Origin: a virus | Virus record (IMG/VR): IMGVR_UViG_3300015373_000010 | Span: 1 to 44,652 of that record | Length of the DNA: 44,652 nt | Strand: one strand, 5' to 3' | Shown here: one piece after another, positions 23,079 to 32,952 of the stretch | How positions within the stretch are numbered: the first letter of the stretch is position 1 | Layout: each line of letters opens with the position of its first letter | Program-made: the position numbers and the translations under genes | Notes under the pieces: generated by a model | Databases searched by the model: none | What the model was told of the DNA's origin: nothing | What the model saw: the letters and a program-made list of their open reading frames with translations, nothing else

Positions 23079-23246
23079 TTACTTCTTGCCTTTCTTGCGC
23101 TCGGGCAGCTTGCTTTCCTTGACGCCCTTGAGCTTCTTCTGCGCCTCGTCGGCGGAAAAGCCGGGCACGTTGCCTCCAGCCGCAGCACCAAAGAAACGCG
23201 CCTGGGCCTTCGACACGGGCTTCTTGTAGGGGCGCCCGCCGGGCAT
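23079..23246 (-). CDS. Small basic protein, DUF3008-like
   Basis: 55 residues. YKKPVSKAQARFFGAAAGGN followed by FSADEAQKKLKGVK and a Lys-rich end matches the SKAQQRFFG pattern of small DUF3008-type proteins. Basic throughout; possibly DNA-binding or packaged. Confidence 0.7.
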   Translation of the reverse strand: MPGGRPYKKPVSKAQARFFGAAAGGNVPGFSADEAQKKLKGVKESKLPERKKGKK

Positions 23247-23359
23247 CAGGCGCCTGGGGCTGGAGCCGGTGTCGGCTGCGGTTCAGGATGCGGTGCTTCG
23301 GGCTGGTCGTCGTCGTCGGGTTCAGCCGGCGGGTCTGGTGGTCTGGGGTCTTCCCGCAT
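23246..23359 (-). CDS. Very short Pro/Asp-rich protein
   Basis: 37 residues from the ATG at 23359, four bases after the capsid stop. Composed mainly of Pro, Asp, Glu and Ala (REDPRPPDPPAEPDDDDQPE). It overlaps the next gene by one base. It may be disordered; supported only by position and coupling. Confidence 0.45.
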   Translation of the reverse strand: MREDPRPPDPPAEPDDDDQPEAPHPEPQPTPAPAPGA

Positions 23360-23363
23360 GGCT

Positions 23364-24371
23364 CTAACCCTCGCCGCCGGTGCTGGCCTTTTGCTGCACG
23401 ACCGCGAAGGGAAAGCGGCTGGCCTTGGTCGATTGCTGACGGTTGATCGGATTGGGGATGGCCCAGGCAAAACGAGCGGTCACGCGCAGCGCGACCATGT
23501 CCTGCTGCATCAGGTTGTACTGAATGACTGGCGGGGTGCCGTTGTCGGTGATCACGCCGGTGTCAAACATCTCCATGCTGATGTCATCTCTGACGGCGAG
23601 CATCGACTGGTCCCATTCGCCCATGATCATCGAGTAGTTCGCCGCACCTGTCGCGAAGCCGCTCAGGCCCGCGTTGGAGAACACGATCTTTTCGCCGTAC
23701 AAGGTGCCGACGTTGGCCTCGGCCGACGGGGGCGAATCGGGGTAGTAGAGCAAGCCCTTGGTCGTGTCCCGAAGGCCGCGCAGCTTGGCCTTGACCTGGC
23801 GCCTGGCCCAGAAACCGGTCACATCGAAGCCATCCGCCTCGACGGTGGCCATCGCATTGTTGACATCATCGAGGTAGTCCACGGTGGACGCGCCCGCGAG
23901 GACGAGGTTGCCTGCTGCGTTGGCGCCGGCGACGATGCTGGACGGGAAGGTGGTCGGCGCATTGACGCCAAAGAAGATTGCCTCGTCCAGGGCGACGCCG
24001 AAGGCCTCGGTGACTTTGGGGCGTACCTGCTCCCAGAAGTCGTAGTCCATGTCATCGAGCAGGTTCTTGGCGATCGGCACGATGACGGCCATCTCTTCAG
24101 CGTTGAGGTAGACGTTGTCCCACTGCAGGCTGGTGGTCTGCTTCATGCCGATATCGCGGGCATCCAGGCTGGCGCCGGCGACCCAGTAGGCGATCGGCAG
24201 CTGGCTCATGACCGGGATGCGCTGCTGGGCACGCTTCATCCTGACGTGCGGCATCAACTGCAGCGCAGCCGATTTGACTTCGATCGACTGGACGATTTCC
24301 CGCTGGACTTCCTCGGGAATGAGCGGCCCCGAACCGGGGGTCGCACGGGTGGCGATGCTGTTGTACGGAAT
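23364..24371 (-). CDS. Major capsid protein (HK97-fold type), apparent ATT start
   Basis: 335 residues if it starts at the ATT at 24371. The N-terminal segment GSGPLIPEEVQREIVQSI followed by EVKSAALQLMPHVRM is characteristic of HK97-type capsids, as are the E-loop/spine region with SLQWDNVYLNAEEMAVIVPI, LDEAIFFGVN and the C-terminal FAWAIPNPINRQQ. This segment lies upstream of the first conventional start (24257). A stop is met 12 bases before the ATT, and no ATG, GTG or TTG lies between. AGAGGG stands 8 bases before the ATT. It is either a rare ATT start or an indel. Confidence 0.85.
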   Translation of the reverse strand: MPYNSIATRATPGSGPLIPEEVQREIVQSIEVKSAALQLMPHVRMKRAQQRIPVMSQLPIAYWVAGASLDARDIGMKQTTSLQWDNVYLNAEEMAVIVPIAKNLLDDMDYDFWEQVRPKVTEAFGVALDEAIFFGVNAPTTFPSSIVAGANAAGNLVLAGASTVDYLDDVNNAMATVEADGFDVTGFWARRQVKAKLRGLRDTTKGLLYYPDSPPSAEANVGTLYGEKIVFSNAGLSGFATGAANYSMIMGEWDQSMLAVRDDISMEMFDTGVITDNGTPPVIQYNLMQQDMVALRVTARFAWAIPNPINRQQSTKASRFPFAVVQQKASTGGEG

Positions 24372-24405
24372 CGGAGTGGCCCTCTATGGCGGGCCACCCA
24401 ACAGG

Positions 24406-25167
24406 TCAGCCCGCGTTGTTGTGTCGCGAGGGATTCGGGAGACCGTAGTAGTCCTTCAGAATCTCCGTGACTTTTCGGTCGGCAGCGGAAGTTCCAATCG
24501 CGGGCAGAAGCTCTGGCTCTACGGCCATCCCGCGTGACTCGGCGAGAACCTGCTTGCGGAACGCGGAGTTGCGTCGCAGCTTGCTTTCGGCCTCGCGCTC
24601 GCCCTGGCTCTTCCAGTGTTTCTCAAGCGACTTGAGCGCTTCCTGAACCACCAATTTCCGACCGGCTAGCCCCCTGCCTGCACCTTCGAGATTCATGATC
24701 CGCTGGCGTTCTGCGACGGGCAGAACCTCCATGAGGGGATCGATGGAGTGCCGATCGTGCTCCAGGCCTACCTGCGAAAAGAAGGTCGTGAGCTGGGTGT
24801 CCTGCTCAACGGTTTTCTCGGCCTGGCGCTCCTGCTCGGCGAACGCCCACGGGTCTTCGTCGCGCAGCTTGCGCCTCTCGGCGGCTCGCTGCTCGGCGGC
24901 GCGCTTGGCTTCTCGGCGGTCAGTCTCGGACTGAATCCGACGGTCTAACTCCTCCTGGGTCAGCGTCAGGGGCTTCGACGCGCCTGCGTTGGATTCTGTC
25001 TCCCCGCCGTCGGACTCGGTCTCCTGGGCCGCGCGGCGATTGAAGAGTCGCTGCCACCAGCCTGGTGAAGACCCTTCCTTTGGCTCGTCGGAAGTCGGCT
25101 CCGCTGCGGCTGCATCGGGCGGCTGGGCGTCCACTGAAGGGGTGTTTGGTTGTTCGGGCTGCATCAT
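24406..25167 (-). CDS. Scaffolding protein
   Basis: 253 residues: an acidic disordered start, then a long charged helix with coiled-coil character (EELDRRIQSETDRREAKRAA, QRAAERRKLRDEDPWAF), then a basic helical end. Position immediately before the capsid gene and composition are those of phage scaffolds. Confidence 0.75.
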   Translation of the reverse strand: MMQPEQPNTPSVDAQPPDAAAAEPTSDEPKEGSSPGWWQRLFNRRAAQETESDGGETESNAGASKPLTLTQEELDRRIQSETDRREAKRAAEQRAAERRKLRDEDPWAFAEQERQAEKTVEQDTQLTTFFSQVGLEHDRHSIDPLMEVLPVAERQRIMNLEGAGRGLAGRKLVVQEALKSLEKHWKSQGEREAESKLRRNSAFRKQVLAESRGMAVEPELLPAIGTSAADRKVTEILKDYYGLPNPSRHNNAG

Positions 25168-25176
25168 AACCCTCCG

Positions 25177-27444
25177 TTACCTGTAGGTGTAGTTGGGCAG
25201 CATCGCCTGACGCTGCCTGAGCCACTGCTGGAAGGGTTGCTCCAGCGGGGCCGGCGGCAAGTAGGCCTCGCTCGCGGCGGGGGCTGGTGCGGCTGGCGCA
25301 ATCGCGCTGGCGTACGGATCGAGCTGCCCCGAGAGGCGCGGGTCGGAGCCCGCCCAGCCTGGTTTAAAGTCCGCGCCGGCCGCCGCCGGGACTGGCATGC
25401 CAGCGGCAACAGGCGCGGGTTCAGGCGCGGGTGCGGGTGGCGCTTGAGGCAGCGGCGGCTGCACGCCTGGCGCCAGGTAGTTCTGGGCGCCGAGCTTGCC
25501 GGCCCAATCGACGGCTTGTGGGTTGGGTGGCGGGGCGCCAGTGGCCGCCGCAGCCGTCGGATCGATGTACTTGAGGGCATTCATGGTGCCCTGCCGCGCG
25601 GCCTCCATCGGGTCGGGCGCCTCGTACATGATGCCGCTCAGGTCTGACGGCACGTTGCCCTGCGAGAGGCTGCCGACCACGCTCGCGAACGCCGCCGGGT
25701 CTTTGACCGGGTGCATCGCCGCGTAGTCCTTGATGGCCGTCAGTTGCTGGCTGCCGGCCGCGTTCGCCGCCGTGTAGGCGTTCGTGCGCGCCGCCATCTG
25801 GTCCTGGGCGGCCTTGCGCGCGGCCTCGTCCTGGGCGGCCTGCAGCTGGCCCATGTTGGGCTGAATCTTCTGCTCCCACCAGGCCATGAACTCCTTGCCA
25901 GCGTCGTCGGCGGTGTACGTGCTGCCGTTGACCTTGCCGAAGACCTCGTCCTTTTTGGCACGCGCCAGGGAATCGAGCTGACCAGCTCGCGCGGCAACGT
26001 CGGCCATCGTCTTGGGCTGGAAGTTGCGGTTGTCCTGCCAGGTGATCTCGCCCGTGTTCGGGTCGGTCTTGGCGACAAACTGATTGCCAGCCCCCAGCGT
26101 GGTCGCCTGGGTGGTGGGCGCGTTGCCCTGCCTGATCTCCTGCAGGACTTTCTGGACCGTGGCATCGGAAGCCCCCGCCGCAGCCAGCGCCTGCTTAGTG
26201 CGCGCCTCCAGCTCAGCGATCTCGGCCGGCGCCTTGGCCTGAGCGATGCCGGTCGCCGTCTGAATCTGCTGCGTCTCGGCGCCGGTCCTGGCCGTGGTCG
26301 CCGTCGTGCCGGCCAGCGTTGCCCCCTGCTGCGCCAGCTTGCCAGGCAGCTCGGCCTGGGCGATCGCCATGTCCTGCTGGACTTTCTGGGCGTTGGCGGT
26401 CGAGAGGCCGGCCTGCGCCAGAATCTGCTGGATTTCAGGGCCGGTCTTGCGCGACAGCGCGTCGATCTGCGCGCTCGTGTAGCCGATATCTGAGAGGGTT
26501 TTTTGTGTGTTGGCCCTGGCTTGCGCCTGAGCAGTCTCGTCAAGCGCACGCGGGATGAACGGTCCGTTGGGGTTGTTCGGGTCGGGCGTGTAGATCGTGC
26601 CCCCGACGAGCAACTGCATCGTCTTGGTCGGGTCGTTCGGCTCGTCCTTGGGCGGCTCCACCACGTCGAAGTCGCCGGCGGTCGTGGCTGACGGATGCAC
26701 GGTGATCGTGCTGTTGCGCCCGCCCGGCCCAGAGATGGCCCACACCACGTTGCCGGTTGGCGTCAGCTGGTTGGTGGCCACGCCATCCCTGTTGAGCACG
26801 CTCTGGTTCTTCATCTCGTCGGAGCGGCCGGTAACCGTCCAGCCGCTGCGTCCAAGCGAACCCAGGATGCGTTTTTCGACGGCGTTCGAGTCGGGTGCGG
26901 TCTGGCCAGGTGTGGACGGCCCGACCGCGTTGGGCAGCGGCGTGGTTTGCTGGATCGGCTGGGCGGGACTGGTGCCCATCCCTGGAATGCCGCTTGTCAC
27001 TTGCTGCGACCCGCTTGGCGCGGTGTTCGGTGCTGGAGCGAGGGGCCGCAGTTGCTGCGCGCCCTCAATGGGCGAGCCGTCGGGGTTGACCTCGTTGCCC
27101 TGCGCATCCACCCAGCCAAGCGAGCCGTCGGGCTTGATGCCTACACCACGCGCCGTAGACCTACTGCTCGGCGCCGCAGCCTGGTCAACGCCGGGCGCCA
27201 CGTAATCGCCGAAGCCACCAAGGCCGCCGCCGCTGCCGGCGCTCGGATTGCGCGGCGTCGCCGTCCTGCCCTGGGCCGCATCGCTCAGCGCCTGACTCAT
27301 CGCCTGGCGCATCTCGGCGGTGTTCCAGCCAGGGTTGGCCTGGCTCATCAGCACCGGCCCCTGCTGCGACATGCGATACAGCTGGTTGGTGTCGCTATCT
27401 ACGAGGTAGGTCTCGCCGTTGTAGCGGAACTGGGCTTGGGGCAT
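25177..27444 (-). CDS. Large internal virion protein
   Basis: 755 residues. A Pro/Ala-rich, repeat-like N-terminal half precedes a long helical region (SDIGYTSAQIDALSRKTGPE, TANAQKVQQDMAIAQAELPG, EIAELEARTKQALAAAGASD) with coiled-coil character, then another Pro-rich tail. Such long helical proteins coded next to a giant lysozyme-bearing protein are often ejected with the DNA in podoviruses. Role inferred from position. Confidence 0.6.
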   Translation of the reverse strand: MPQAQFRYNGETYLVDSDTNQLYRMSQQGPVLMSQANPGWNTAEMRQAMSQALSDAAQGRTATPRNPSAGSGGGLGGFGDYVAPGVDQAAAPSSRSTARGVGIKPDGSLGWVDAQGNEVNPDGSPIEGAQQLRPLAPAPNTAPSGSQQVTSGIPGMGTSPAQPIQQTTPLPNAVGPSTPGQTAPDSNAVEKRILGSLGRSGWTVTGRSDEMKNQSVLNRDGVATNQLTPTGNVVWAISGPGGRNSTITVHPSATTAGDFDVVEPPKDEPNDPTKTMQLLVGGTIYTPDPNNPNGPFIPRALDETAQAQARANTQKTLSDIGYTSAQIDALSRKTGPEIQQILAQAGLSTANAQKVQQDMAIAQAELPGKLAQQGATLAGTTATTARTGAETQQIQTATGIAQAKAPAEIAELEARTKQALAAAGASDATVQKVLQEIRQGNAPTTQATTLGAGNQFVAKTDPNTGEITWQDNRNFQPKTMADVAARAGQLDSLARAKKDEVFGKVNGSTYTADDAGKEFMAWWEQKIQPNMGQLQAAQDEAARKAAQDQMAARTNAYTAANAAGSQQLTAIKDYAAMHPVKDPAAFASVVGSLSQGNVPSDLSGIMYEAPDPMEAARQGTMNALKYIDPTAAAATGAPPPNPQAVDWAGKLGAQNYLAPGVQPPLPQAPPAPAPEPAPVAAGMPVPAAAGADFKPGWAGSDPRLSGQLDPYASAIAPAAPAPAASEAYLPPAPLEQPFQQWLRQRQAMLPNYTYR

Positions 27445-27451
27445 GGCTTGC

Positions 27452-30400
27452 TTAGCGCCCGCTGACAGGCACTATCTCCTTTCTGGCGCGTGACTGCTCG
27501 CGGCGGGCCTGGAGGTCCGCGTCGCTCAGCGAGTTGATCCAGCGATTCTCGGTCTGGGTCCGTGCGGCGGTCACGATCTGCTCCAGGCGCTTGGCTTTGC
27601 CCACGTCGCTCAGGTTGCGGTAGGCGGCATCGTTCAGGGCGTCGCCGGCGCGCTGCGCGATGAGCTGACCCGCCTGCTCGTAAATCTGGCGCTGCTCGTC
27701 GGGTGTGAGTTCATACGTGAACCCGGTGCGCGTGAGCGTCTTTGGCGGCGCTGGGGGCGCGTAGCCCACACGATCGAACTCGCTCAACACCGGATCGTTG
27801 CGCTCGGTGCTGACCCGCCCTGGGAAGAGCGCCATCGCCCCGGCGGCCTGGTTGGGCAGCGGGCGGCCGAGCACGTCCTGGGAGACCGGCACCTCGCTGC
27901 GACCACCGATCAGCGGCGTGCCGGACGGCAGCCGCGACTGGATGGCGTCCAGCACGTTGAAACGGTCCGGGCGCCTGGCGGTGGGGTCGAAGGCCTGGGC
28001 AACGGTGTTGATCGTGCTGCCGTACGGGATCAGGCTGGTGATCGTGTCGTTGAGGAACTGTGAGCCATACTGCGTCGGATCGGTGATGCCCTTCCAGGCG
28101 GCGCCGATGGCTTGCAGGTAGGTCATCTCCTGCGCGATCTGAGCGGTGCGGCGTGTGCCGTCGAGCACCAGATCGAGCGTCTCGGCGCCAGGCTTGGCGT
28201 ACCGTTGCGACTCGGCTGCCGCCGCCGCCATCGCGAACGGGATCGAGGCTGGCCCCCAGTTGGAGTAGCTCACCCACTTGTCGCCGACGCGCACGCTGTA
28301 CGGCTGCCAGCCCTTGGACTGCAGCAGCTGGCGGTCCTGGGCGTTGTCTGGGCCAGCGCCCGAGATGTTGTTGCCCTGCGCTTGCATGTACAGCGCGCCG
28401 AAGATCGCCGAGCCCATCAGGTTGTCGCCCAGGCGCTCACCGAGCGGCGCCACGCCCCTGGGTCGCGGCCCTTCGCCAGCTAGCGCGGCGCCCAGGTCGC
28501 GGCCGTACGCGCCCCGCGCCACGTCGATGCCCGTACCCACCAGCCCGAGCGGACTGCGATCGATGCCGCGCGCGGTGATGTGATAGGTGGTGCGCAAAAA
28601 CGGCATGATCAGGTTGCCGAGCAGCCCCGACTTCTGGGTGAAGGCCTGCATGCCCTGGCCGATGTTGCCCATCTCGCCCTTGAAGGTCATGCGCTCGGCC
28701 ATCTGGCCGGCCTGCTTGAGCAGCTCGGGCGAGGTCTCGGGGCTGCTCAGGATGTCGGCCGTGCGCCGCGCCCAGGCATCCCCACGCAAACCTTCCTTGG
28801 ACGCCTGCACGGCTGCCAGGCGACCCATCGACATACCCTGGTCGATCGCCCGAAACCACTCGTCAGCGCCTTGCAGCAAGCGCGACGGATACTCCAGTCC
28901 CTTGGCTGCCACCTTGGCAACGGGGTTGCTGACGCGGGTGGTGAGCGTGCGCGGCATTTCGCCTGCCGCCGCCTGCTCGCGGGTCACGCCGTCGGCCAGC
29001 ACGTCCATGAAGGCGTGGTAGCCCTTGGCCAGACCGGCGTACGCGCCGCTCAGCTCGACACCCACCTCGCCAGGCCGCCCGCGCAGCGTGCTCGCGGTCA
29101 CGTCTCGTGTCAGCCGCCACGGAATCTCCAGCCAGTTTGAGATGCCGTTGACCTCAAAGGTGCGTGGCCCGGAGAGCATCGAGTTGTAGCGCACCAGCTT
29201 GACCCACTCGGCCCAGTCCTGCGGGCGAGACCACTTCAGAGGTGGGTTTTTGACGCCCGACCAGAAGCGCGCCATCTTGGTTGGGCCAGCGCCGGTTTCG
29301 GCCAACTGGTGGTAGTCGCGGACTGCCGTGAGCAGCCGCTCGCGGTCGCCACCGATGGCCTTGGTAATCTCGGCCACGGCCTGGCCGGGCTCCATGTTGA
29401 CCAGGCGCACCGGGTCTTGCCAGGCGCGCATGCCGCGCCCTGATTCAGCCCGCGCGCCCTCGGCCACGCGCAGCAGCTGCTCCAGGCGGTTGGCCTCCAC
29501 GCCAAAGTTCTGGAGCGCCTGGCTGGAGTCGTCGCCGCCCTGCACGATCTTTTGCGCGGCGTCCCGCAGGGTGGCCGCCTGGGCGCCCGTGGCATTCCGA
29601 ATGGCCCGAATCTGCTCGGCGTTGTACGCCTGGCCGGCCCTGCCCTCGGCGATCGTGCGCGACAGGTCGCTGTCTTTGGCGTAGCGCTCGGCCATCGCCC
29701 GCGAGGCCTCGTCGGAGATCACCCCGCGCCGCTGCAGGCGCGCCCAGTCGATGCCCTGCGCGTGGTCGGCGATCACGTCGCGGATTTCCTCGGGGTAGTC
29801 CTCCAGGCGCAGGCGGGCGCGCTCCGCTTCCGTCGAGGCGGTGATCGGCTCCGCACCCTTGGGCAGGCTGGTCGGCTCTGGCCCGCGCTGCAGCAGGCGC
29901 TGGTACGCCTCGCTCTGCGGGATGTCGCTCATGTTCAGCCGCTCGCGTGCGGCGCGCACCACTTCGGCGGCGGCCTCGCCTGGTCGGCGTTGTTCCAACG
30001 CGGCGCGCGATTGCTCGCTCCAGGGGATGTCGCTGAGTGCCTGACGAACGGGCGCCGTGGCGCTCTCGACGGCCGCACCCACGTCCTGCACAGCCGCACC
30101 CACGTCCTGCACAGCCGCACCCACATCCTGGGCGACACCGTTGGCCTTGGTACGCAGCGCGTCGATGACCTGATTGGGCTGCATGTCCGGGGTTACCGCG
30201 ACGCCGTTGTCGTCGGCGATGCGCCGCAGGTTGTTGGAGATGAAGCCCGGCACACCGCCCGCATCGGCGGTATCGATGACCGCCTGCGCCTCGGGCGTGA
30301 CCGCCGTAGCCGCAGGAGCCTCGGGCGCCGCGGCCTGGATGCGCTGCTGCAGGGCTTGCATTTCGGCAAAAACCGCCTCGCGCGCCTGGCCGCTGGTCGT

Positions 30401-32848
30401 GCCCAGCCGCTGGCCCAGGAAGTCCATCTGATCCTGCAGCGCTTTGACACCCGGGCGCAGCACGCCCTGCGCCTCCTTGCCGAGCCCCTCGGGATTTTCG
30501 ATGCCGCCAATGGCCATGCGCGCCTGCTCGTAGGCGCTGCGATCCTCGGGCGTCATGACCGTCGGATCGACGCTCAGCGTCAGCGGTGCCTGGCCGCGCA
30601 TCGGGATGGTCTGCGACCCCGGCGTACCCGCGTACTTCTCGTTCAGGTCGCTGATGGTTTTGGCCGAATCCACGGCGCTCGGTCCCGAGATCAGCCCACC
30701 AACCAGGCCGCCCGCAGCATTCGCCAGGCCGCTGAAAGCCTGCGTCGCGGCGCTGTTGGGGTCCAACCCGTAGGCCAGGTAGAGATCGGTCGGCGTCGTC
30801 TCGGTGATGTTCTTTGCCAGGTTGGCTCGCGACTCGGGCGAGACCGCATCGGCGGCGCCCTGCACCACGCCGGCTGCGCCGCGCACCAGATCAGTCACGC
30901 CCTGGTTGACGGCGCGGCTCGGCGCGGTGATGTCCTGCACGGCCTGGCCGCTTTCCACGTAATCGCGCGCGTTGGCGATGCCCTGGCCGGCGTCCTCAAG
31001 GACACCCATCGTGAGTGGCGAGCGGCGCGTCTCGGGCTGCGCGGCGGCCTGCACTGCCTGGTCGAGCTGCTGCACGCTGGTGTCCGGTTGGGGCTTCTGG
31101 GCCAGGCCCATCGTCGCCAGGATGCCCTGGCCCGTCGAACCCAGGTCGCTCAGGCCCGAGACCAGCGCATCGCGCCGCTGGGCCAGCCAATCCGCCGGGT
31201 TGGTGGTCGGGCTGGGGGAGCTGGGCGAGGCTGCCGTGGAGGCCGCCGGCACTTGCGGGTTGTCGGCCAGCAGGCCGCCCTGCACGGCGCCCATGCGGGC
31301 TTCCATCTGGGCCGCCGTCATCCACTCGCTGCCACCCTTCAGGTCGGTGCCGCTGCGTCCGACGTGAAACGCACCCGTGGACGGGTCGTACCCGTCGGCG
31401 AAGAAGTAGTGGCCGGGCGTCGAGATGGTCACCGGGTTGCCGCTCTGGGCTTCTCGGGCGAAGGTGTCCCACTGCGCGCCGCCGACCATCTTGGTGGGCA
31501 CGCCGAGCTTGTCCATGAGCGACTTCTCGGAAGAAAGGCCGGCCATGCCCGAGCCTGAGGTCCAGCCCACGCTTGCGGCCAGGTCGGTCGCCTCGCGCAA
31601 GCTGGGGTTGCGCCCGTACATGCTCGCGAAGCGCACCGCTGCCGCCGGGCCGCACGCCGCGTACGCCTCGTCGGAACTCAGCTGCTGGTCGCCGAACTGG
31701 CTGATCTGGTTGGCTGCGCCACGCGCGGCGGTGCCGGCCGCCGAGAACGCGCCGCCGATCGCCTCACCGGCCGCGCCGAGTGCGCCACCGATGTCGTTGT
31801 AGGCGCTGGCGTAGTTGCGCCGCGCGGACGACTGCGGATTGTCGTACTGGTACGGGCGCTCAGCCTGGGCCGCCACCCACGACGCTTTCTCGGCGCCGCT
31901 CAGGCCGGGCGGCGCGTTCTGGTAGGCCTTGGCGTACAGCGGCACGATCTGGCTGGCTTGCAGCTGCGCGCCGCTTTCGCCGAGCAGCACCTGCTCGTTG
32001 GCGGCGTACGGCTTACCCATGCCGCCCAGGTCGAACTGGAACAGCCCACGCCCGCCGCCGCCCCGCTGCACCGCGTTGGGGTTCCAGCCGCTCTCGGCCT
32101 TGGCGCCAGCGGCCACGGTGCGGATGAACTCGGGGTCATTGGCCAAATCTCCAGGCGCGTTGGCCGCGATCAGGTCGCTCAGCCAGCCCGGTACGCTGCC
32201 CACGCTCGCGCCGGCCGGACGCGGGCCACCAGCGGTAAGGTCGGGCGCGGTCGGGACGGGGGCGGGCGGCAGGTTGGCGGCAAACTGCTGGAGGTCGGCA
32301 CCCGCACGACTCGCGGCACCTAGCGCACTGCCGACCAGATTGCCGGCACCGGGATCGAACGACGAGGCGAAGGCCTGCACGTCACCACCCGCGCGCGAGA
32401 CCGCGCCGAGTGCGCTGGCGATCCAGTCGGTGTTCGAGCTTGTGGCCGGTGCGGCCGCGATGGGTGCCGCTACGGGCGTGGGGGTTGGCGCCGGCGGGGG
32501 TGGAGCCGGCGGCTGGATGTCTGCGGGCGTCGGCTGCGGCATGGGTGCCGGGCCAGGGCTGCTCTCGGGCTGGAACGTCGGGGCAGGCGGGGGCGGTGGC
32601 GGTTCGGGAGCAGGCGGTGGCTCGGGAGGCGGCGGTGGAGGCGGCGGTGGAGTCGGTGGCGGCGGAGGTGGCTCTGGGGCGGGCGGCGGCGGTGGGGGCT
32701 GCTGGACGAGGCTCTGCAGGCCGCTGATCTTGTCGCCGATGGCCGCGCCCAGGCCGATGCCCGAAATCTTGCTGTCGATCTCGCGCCCGATGCGCTCGCG
32801 CGAAAAGATGTCCCAGTCTTGCTCGTCAATGTCCGGCAGCATCGTCAC
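27452..32848 (-). CDS. 1798-residue ejection-type virion protein with transglycosylase and C39-like regions
   Basis: GTG start overlapping the upstream micro-gene (GTGA). Residues about 50-135 are almost pure Pro with Glu/Ala. Residues about 215-350 look like a lytic transglycosylase (VAAGAKAESGWNPNAVQRGG with a candidate catalytic Glu, then GLFQFDLGGM). Residues about 385-530 look like a C39/papain-type peptidase (AYAACGPAAAVRFASMYGRN with candidate Cys, ISTPGHYFFADGYD with His). The remaining 1200 residues are helical and uncharacterised, with three tandem copies of VQDVGAA near residue 915. The protein probably enters the cell envelope at infection, opens peptidoglycan and guides DNA. Confidence 0.8.
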   Translation of the reverse strand: MTMLPDIDEQDWDIFSRERIGREIDSKISGIGLGAAIGDKISGLQSLVQQPPPPPPAPEPPPPPPTPPPPPPPPPEPPPAPEPPPPPPAPTFQPESSPGPAPMPQPTPADIQPPAPPPPAPTPTPVAAPIAAAPATSSNTDWIASALGAVSRAGGDVQAFASSFDPGAGNLVGSALGAASRAGADLQQFAANLPPAPVPTAPDLTAGGPRPAGASVGSVPGWLSDLIAANAPGDLANDPEFIRTVAAGAKAESGWNPNAVQRGGGGRGLFQFDLGGMGKPYAANEQVLLGESGAQLQASQIVPLYAKAYQNAPPGLSGAEKASWVAAQAERPYQYDNPQSSARRNYASAYNDIGGALGAAGEAIGGAFSAAGTAARGAANQISQFGDQQLSSDEAYAACGPAAAVRFASMYGRNPSLREATDLAASVGWTSGSGMAGLSSEKSLMDKLGVPTKMVGGAQWDTFAREAQSGNPVTISTPGHYFFADGYDPSTGAFHVGRSGTDLKGGSEWMTAAQMEARMGAVQGGLLADNPQVPAASTAASPSSPSPTTNPADWLAQRRDALVSGLSDLGSTGQGILATMGLAQKPQPDTSVQQLDQAVQAAAQPETRRSPLTMGVLEDAGQGIANARDYVESGQAVQDITAPSRAVNQGVTDLVRGAAGVVQGAADAVSPESRANLAKNITETTPTDLYLAYGLDPNSAATQAFSGLANAAGGLVGGLISGPSAVDSAKTISDLNEKYAGTPGSQTIPMRGQAPLTLSVDPTVMTPEDRSAYEQARMAIGGIENPEGLGKEAQGVLRPGVKALQDQMDFLGQRLGTTSGQAREAVFAEMQALQQRIQAAAPEAPAATAVTPEAQAVIDTADAGGVPGFISNNLRRIADDNGVAVTPDMQPNQVIDALRTKANGVAQDVGAAVQDVGAAVQDVGAAVESATAPVRQALSDIPWSEQSRAALEQRRPGEAAAEVVRAARERLNMSDIPQSEAYQRLLQRGPEPTSLPKGAEPITASTEAERARLRLEDYPEEIRDVIADHAQGIDWARLQRRGVISDEASRAMAERYAKDSDLSRTIAEGRAGQAYNAEQIRAIRNATGAQAATLRDAAQKIVQGGDDSSQALQNFGVEANRLEQLLRVAEGARAESGRGMRAWQDPVRLVNMEPGQAVAEITKAIGGDRERLLTAVRDYHQLAETGAGPTKMARFWSGVKNPPLKWSRPQDWAEWVKLVRYNSMLSGPRTFEVNGISNWLEIPWRLTRDVTASTLRGRPGEVGVELSGAYAGLAKGYHAFMDVLADGVTREQAAAGEMPRTLTTRVSNPVAKVAAKGLEYPSRLLQGADEWFRAIDQGMSMGRLAAVQASKEGLRGDAWARRTADILSSPETSPELLKQAGQMAERMTFKGEMGNIGQGMQAFTQKSGLLGNLIMPFLRTTYHITARGIDRSPLGLVGTGIDVARGAYGRDLGAALAGEGPRPRGVAPLGERLGDNLMGSAIFGALYMQAQGNNISGAGPDNAQDRQLLQSKGWQPYSVRVGDKWVSYSNWGPASIPFAMAAAAAESQRYAKPGAETLDLVLDGTRRTAQIAQEMTYLQAIGAAWKGITDPTQYGSQFLNDTITSLIPYGSTINTVAQAFDPTARRPDRFNVLDAIQSRLPSGTPLIGGRSEVPVSQDVLGRPLPNQAAGAMALFPGRVSTERNDPVLSEFDRVGYAPPAPPKTLTRTGFTYELTPDEQRQIYEQAGQLIAQRAGDALNDAAYRNLSDVGKAKRLEQIVTAARTQTENRWINSLSDADLQARREQSRARKEIVPVSGR

Positions 32849-32952
32849 GGCAGGCGTCTCCAGGGGAAGTGACTAAAGTGCCGGCAGCCGCACCAGCCAG
32901 TGCCCACCCAGACTAAATATTGGGCAAAGGTGTAGCGGCGCCCGCGTCTCAT
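32845..32952 (-). CDS. 35-residue micro-protein
   Basis: Starts at an ATG overlapping the upstream stop (ATGA) and ends overlapping the next GTG (GTGA), which supports translation. The peptide is basic and aromatic with a CGC and several Trp (WVGTGWCGCRHFSHFPWRR). It may be a real small virion protein or only a coupling peptide that carries ribosomes into the giant gene. Confidence 0.5.
   Translation of the reverse strand: MRRGRRYTFAQYLVWVGTGWCGCRHFSHFPWRRLP

Noticed and set aside
23043-24470. Rightward frame of 475 codons opposite the capsid gene
   Set aside because: Antisense shadow of a recognised capsid gene.
29552-31558. Rightward frame of 668 codons opposite the giant virion protein
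   Set aside because: Antisense shadow; rich in Gly, Arg, His and Leu with no domain, no ribosome site and no neighbours on that strand.
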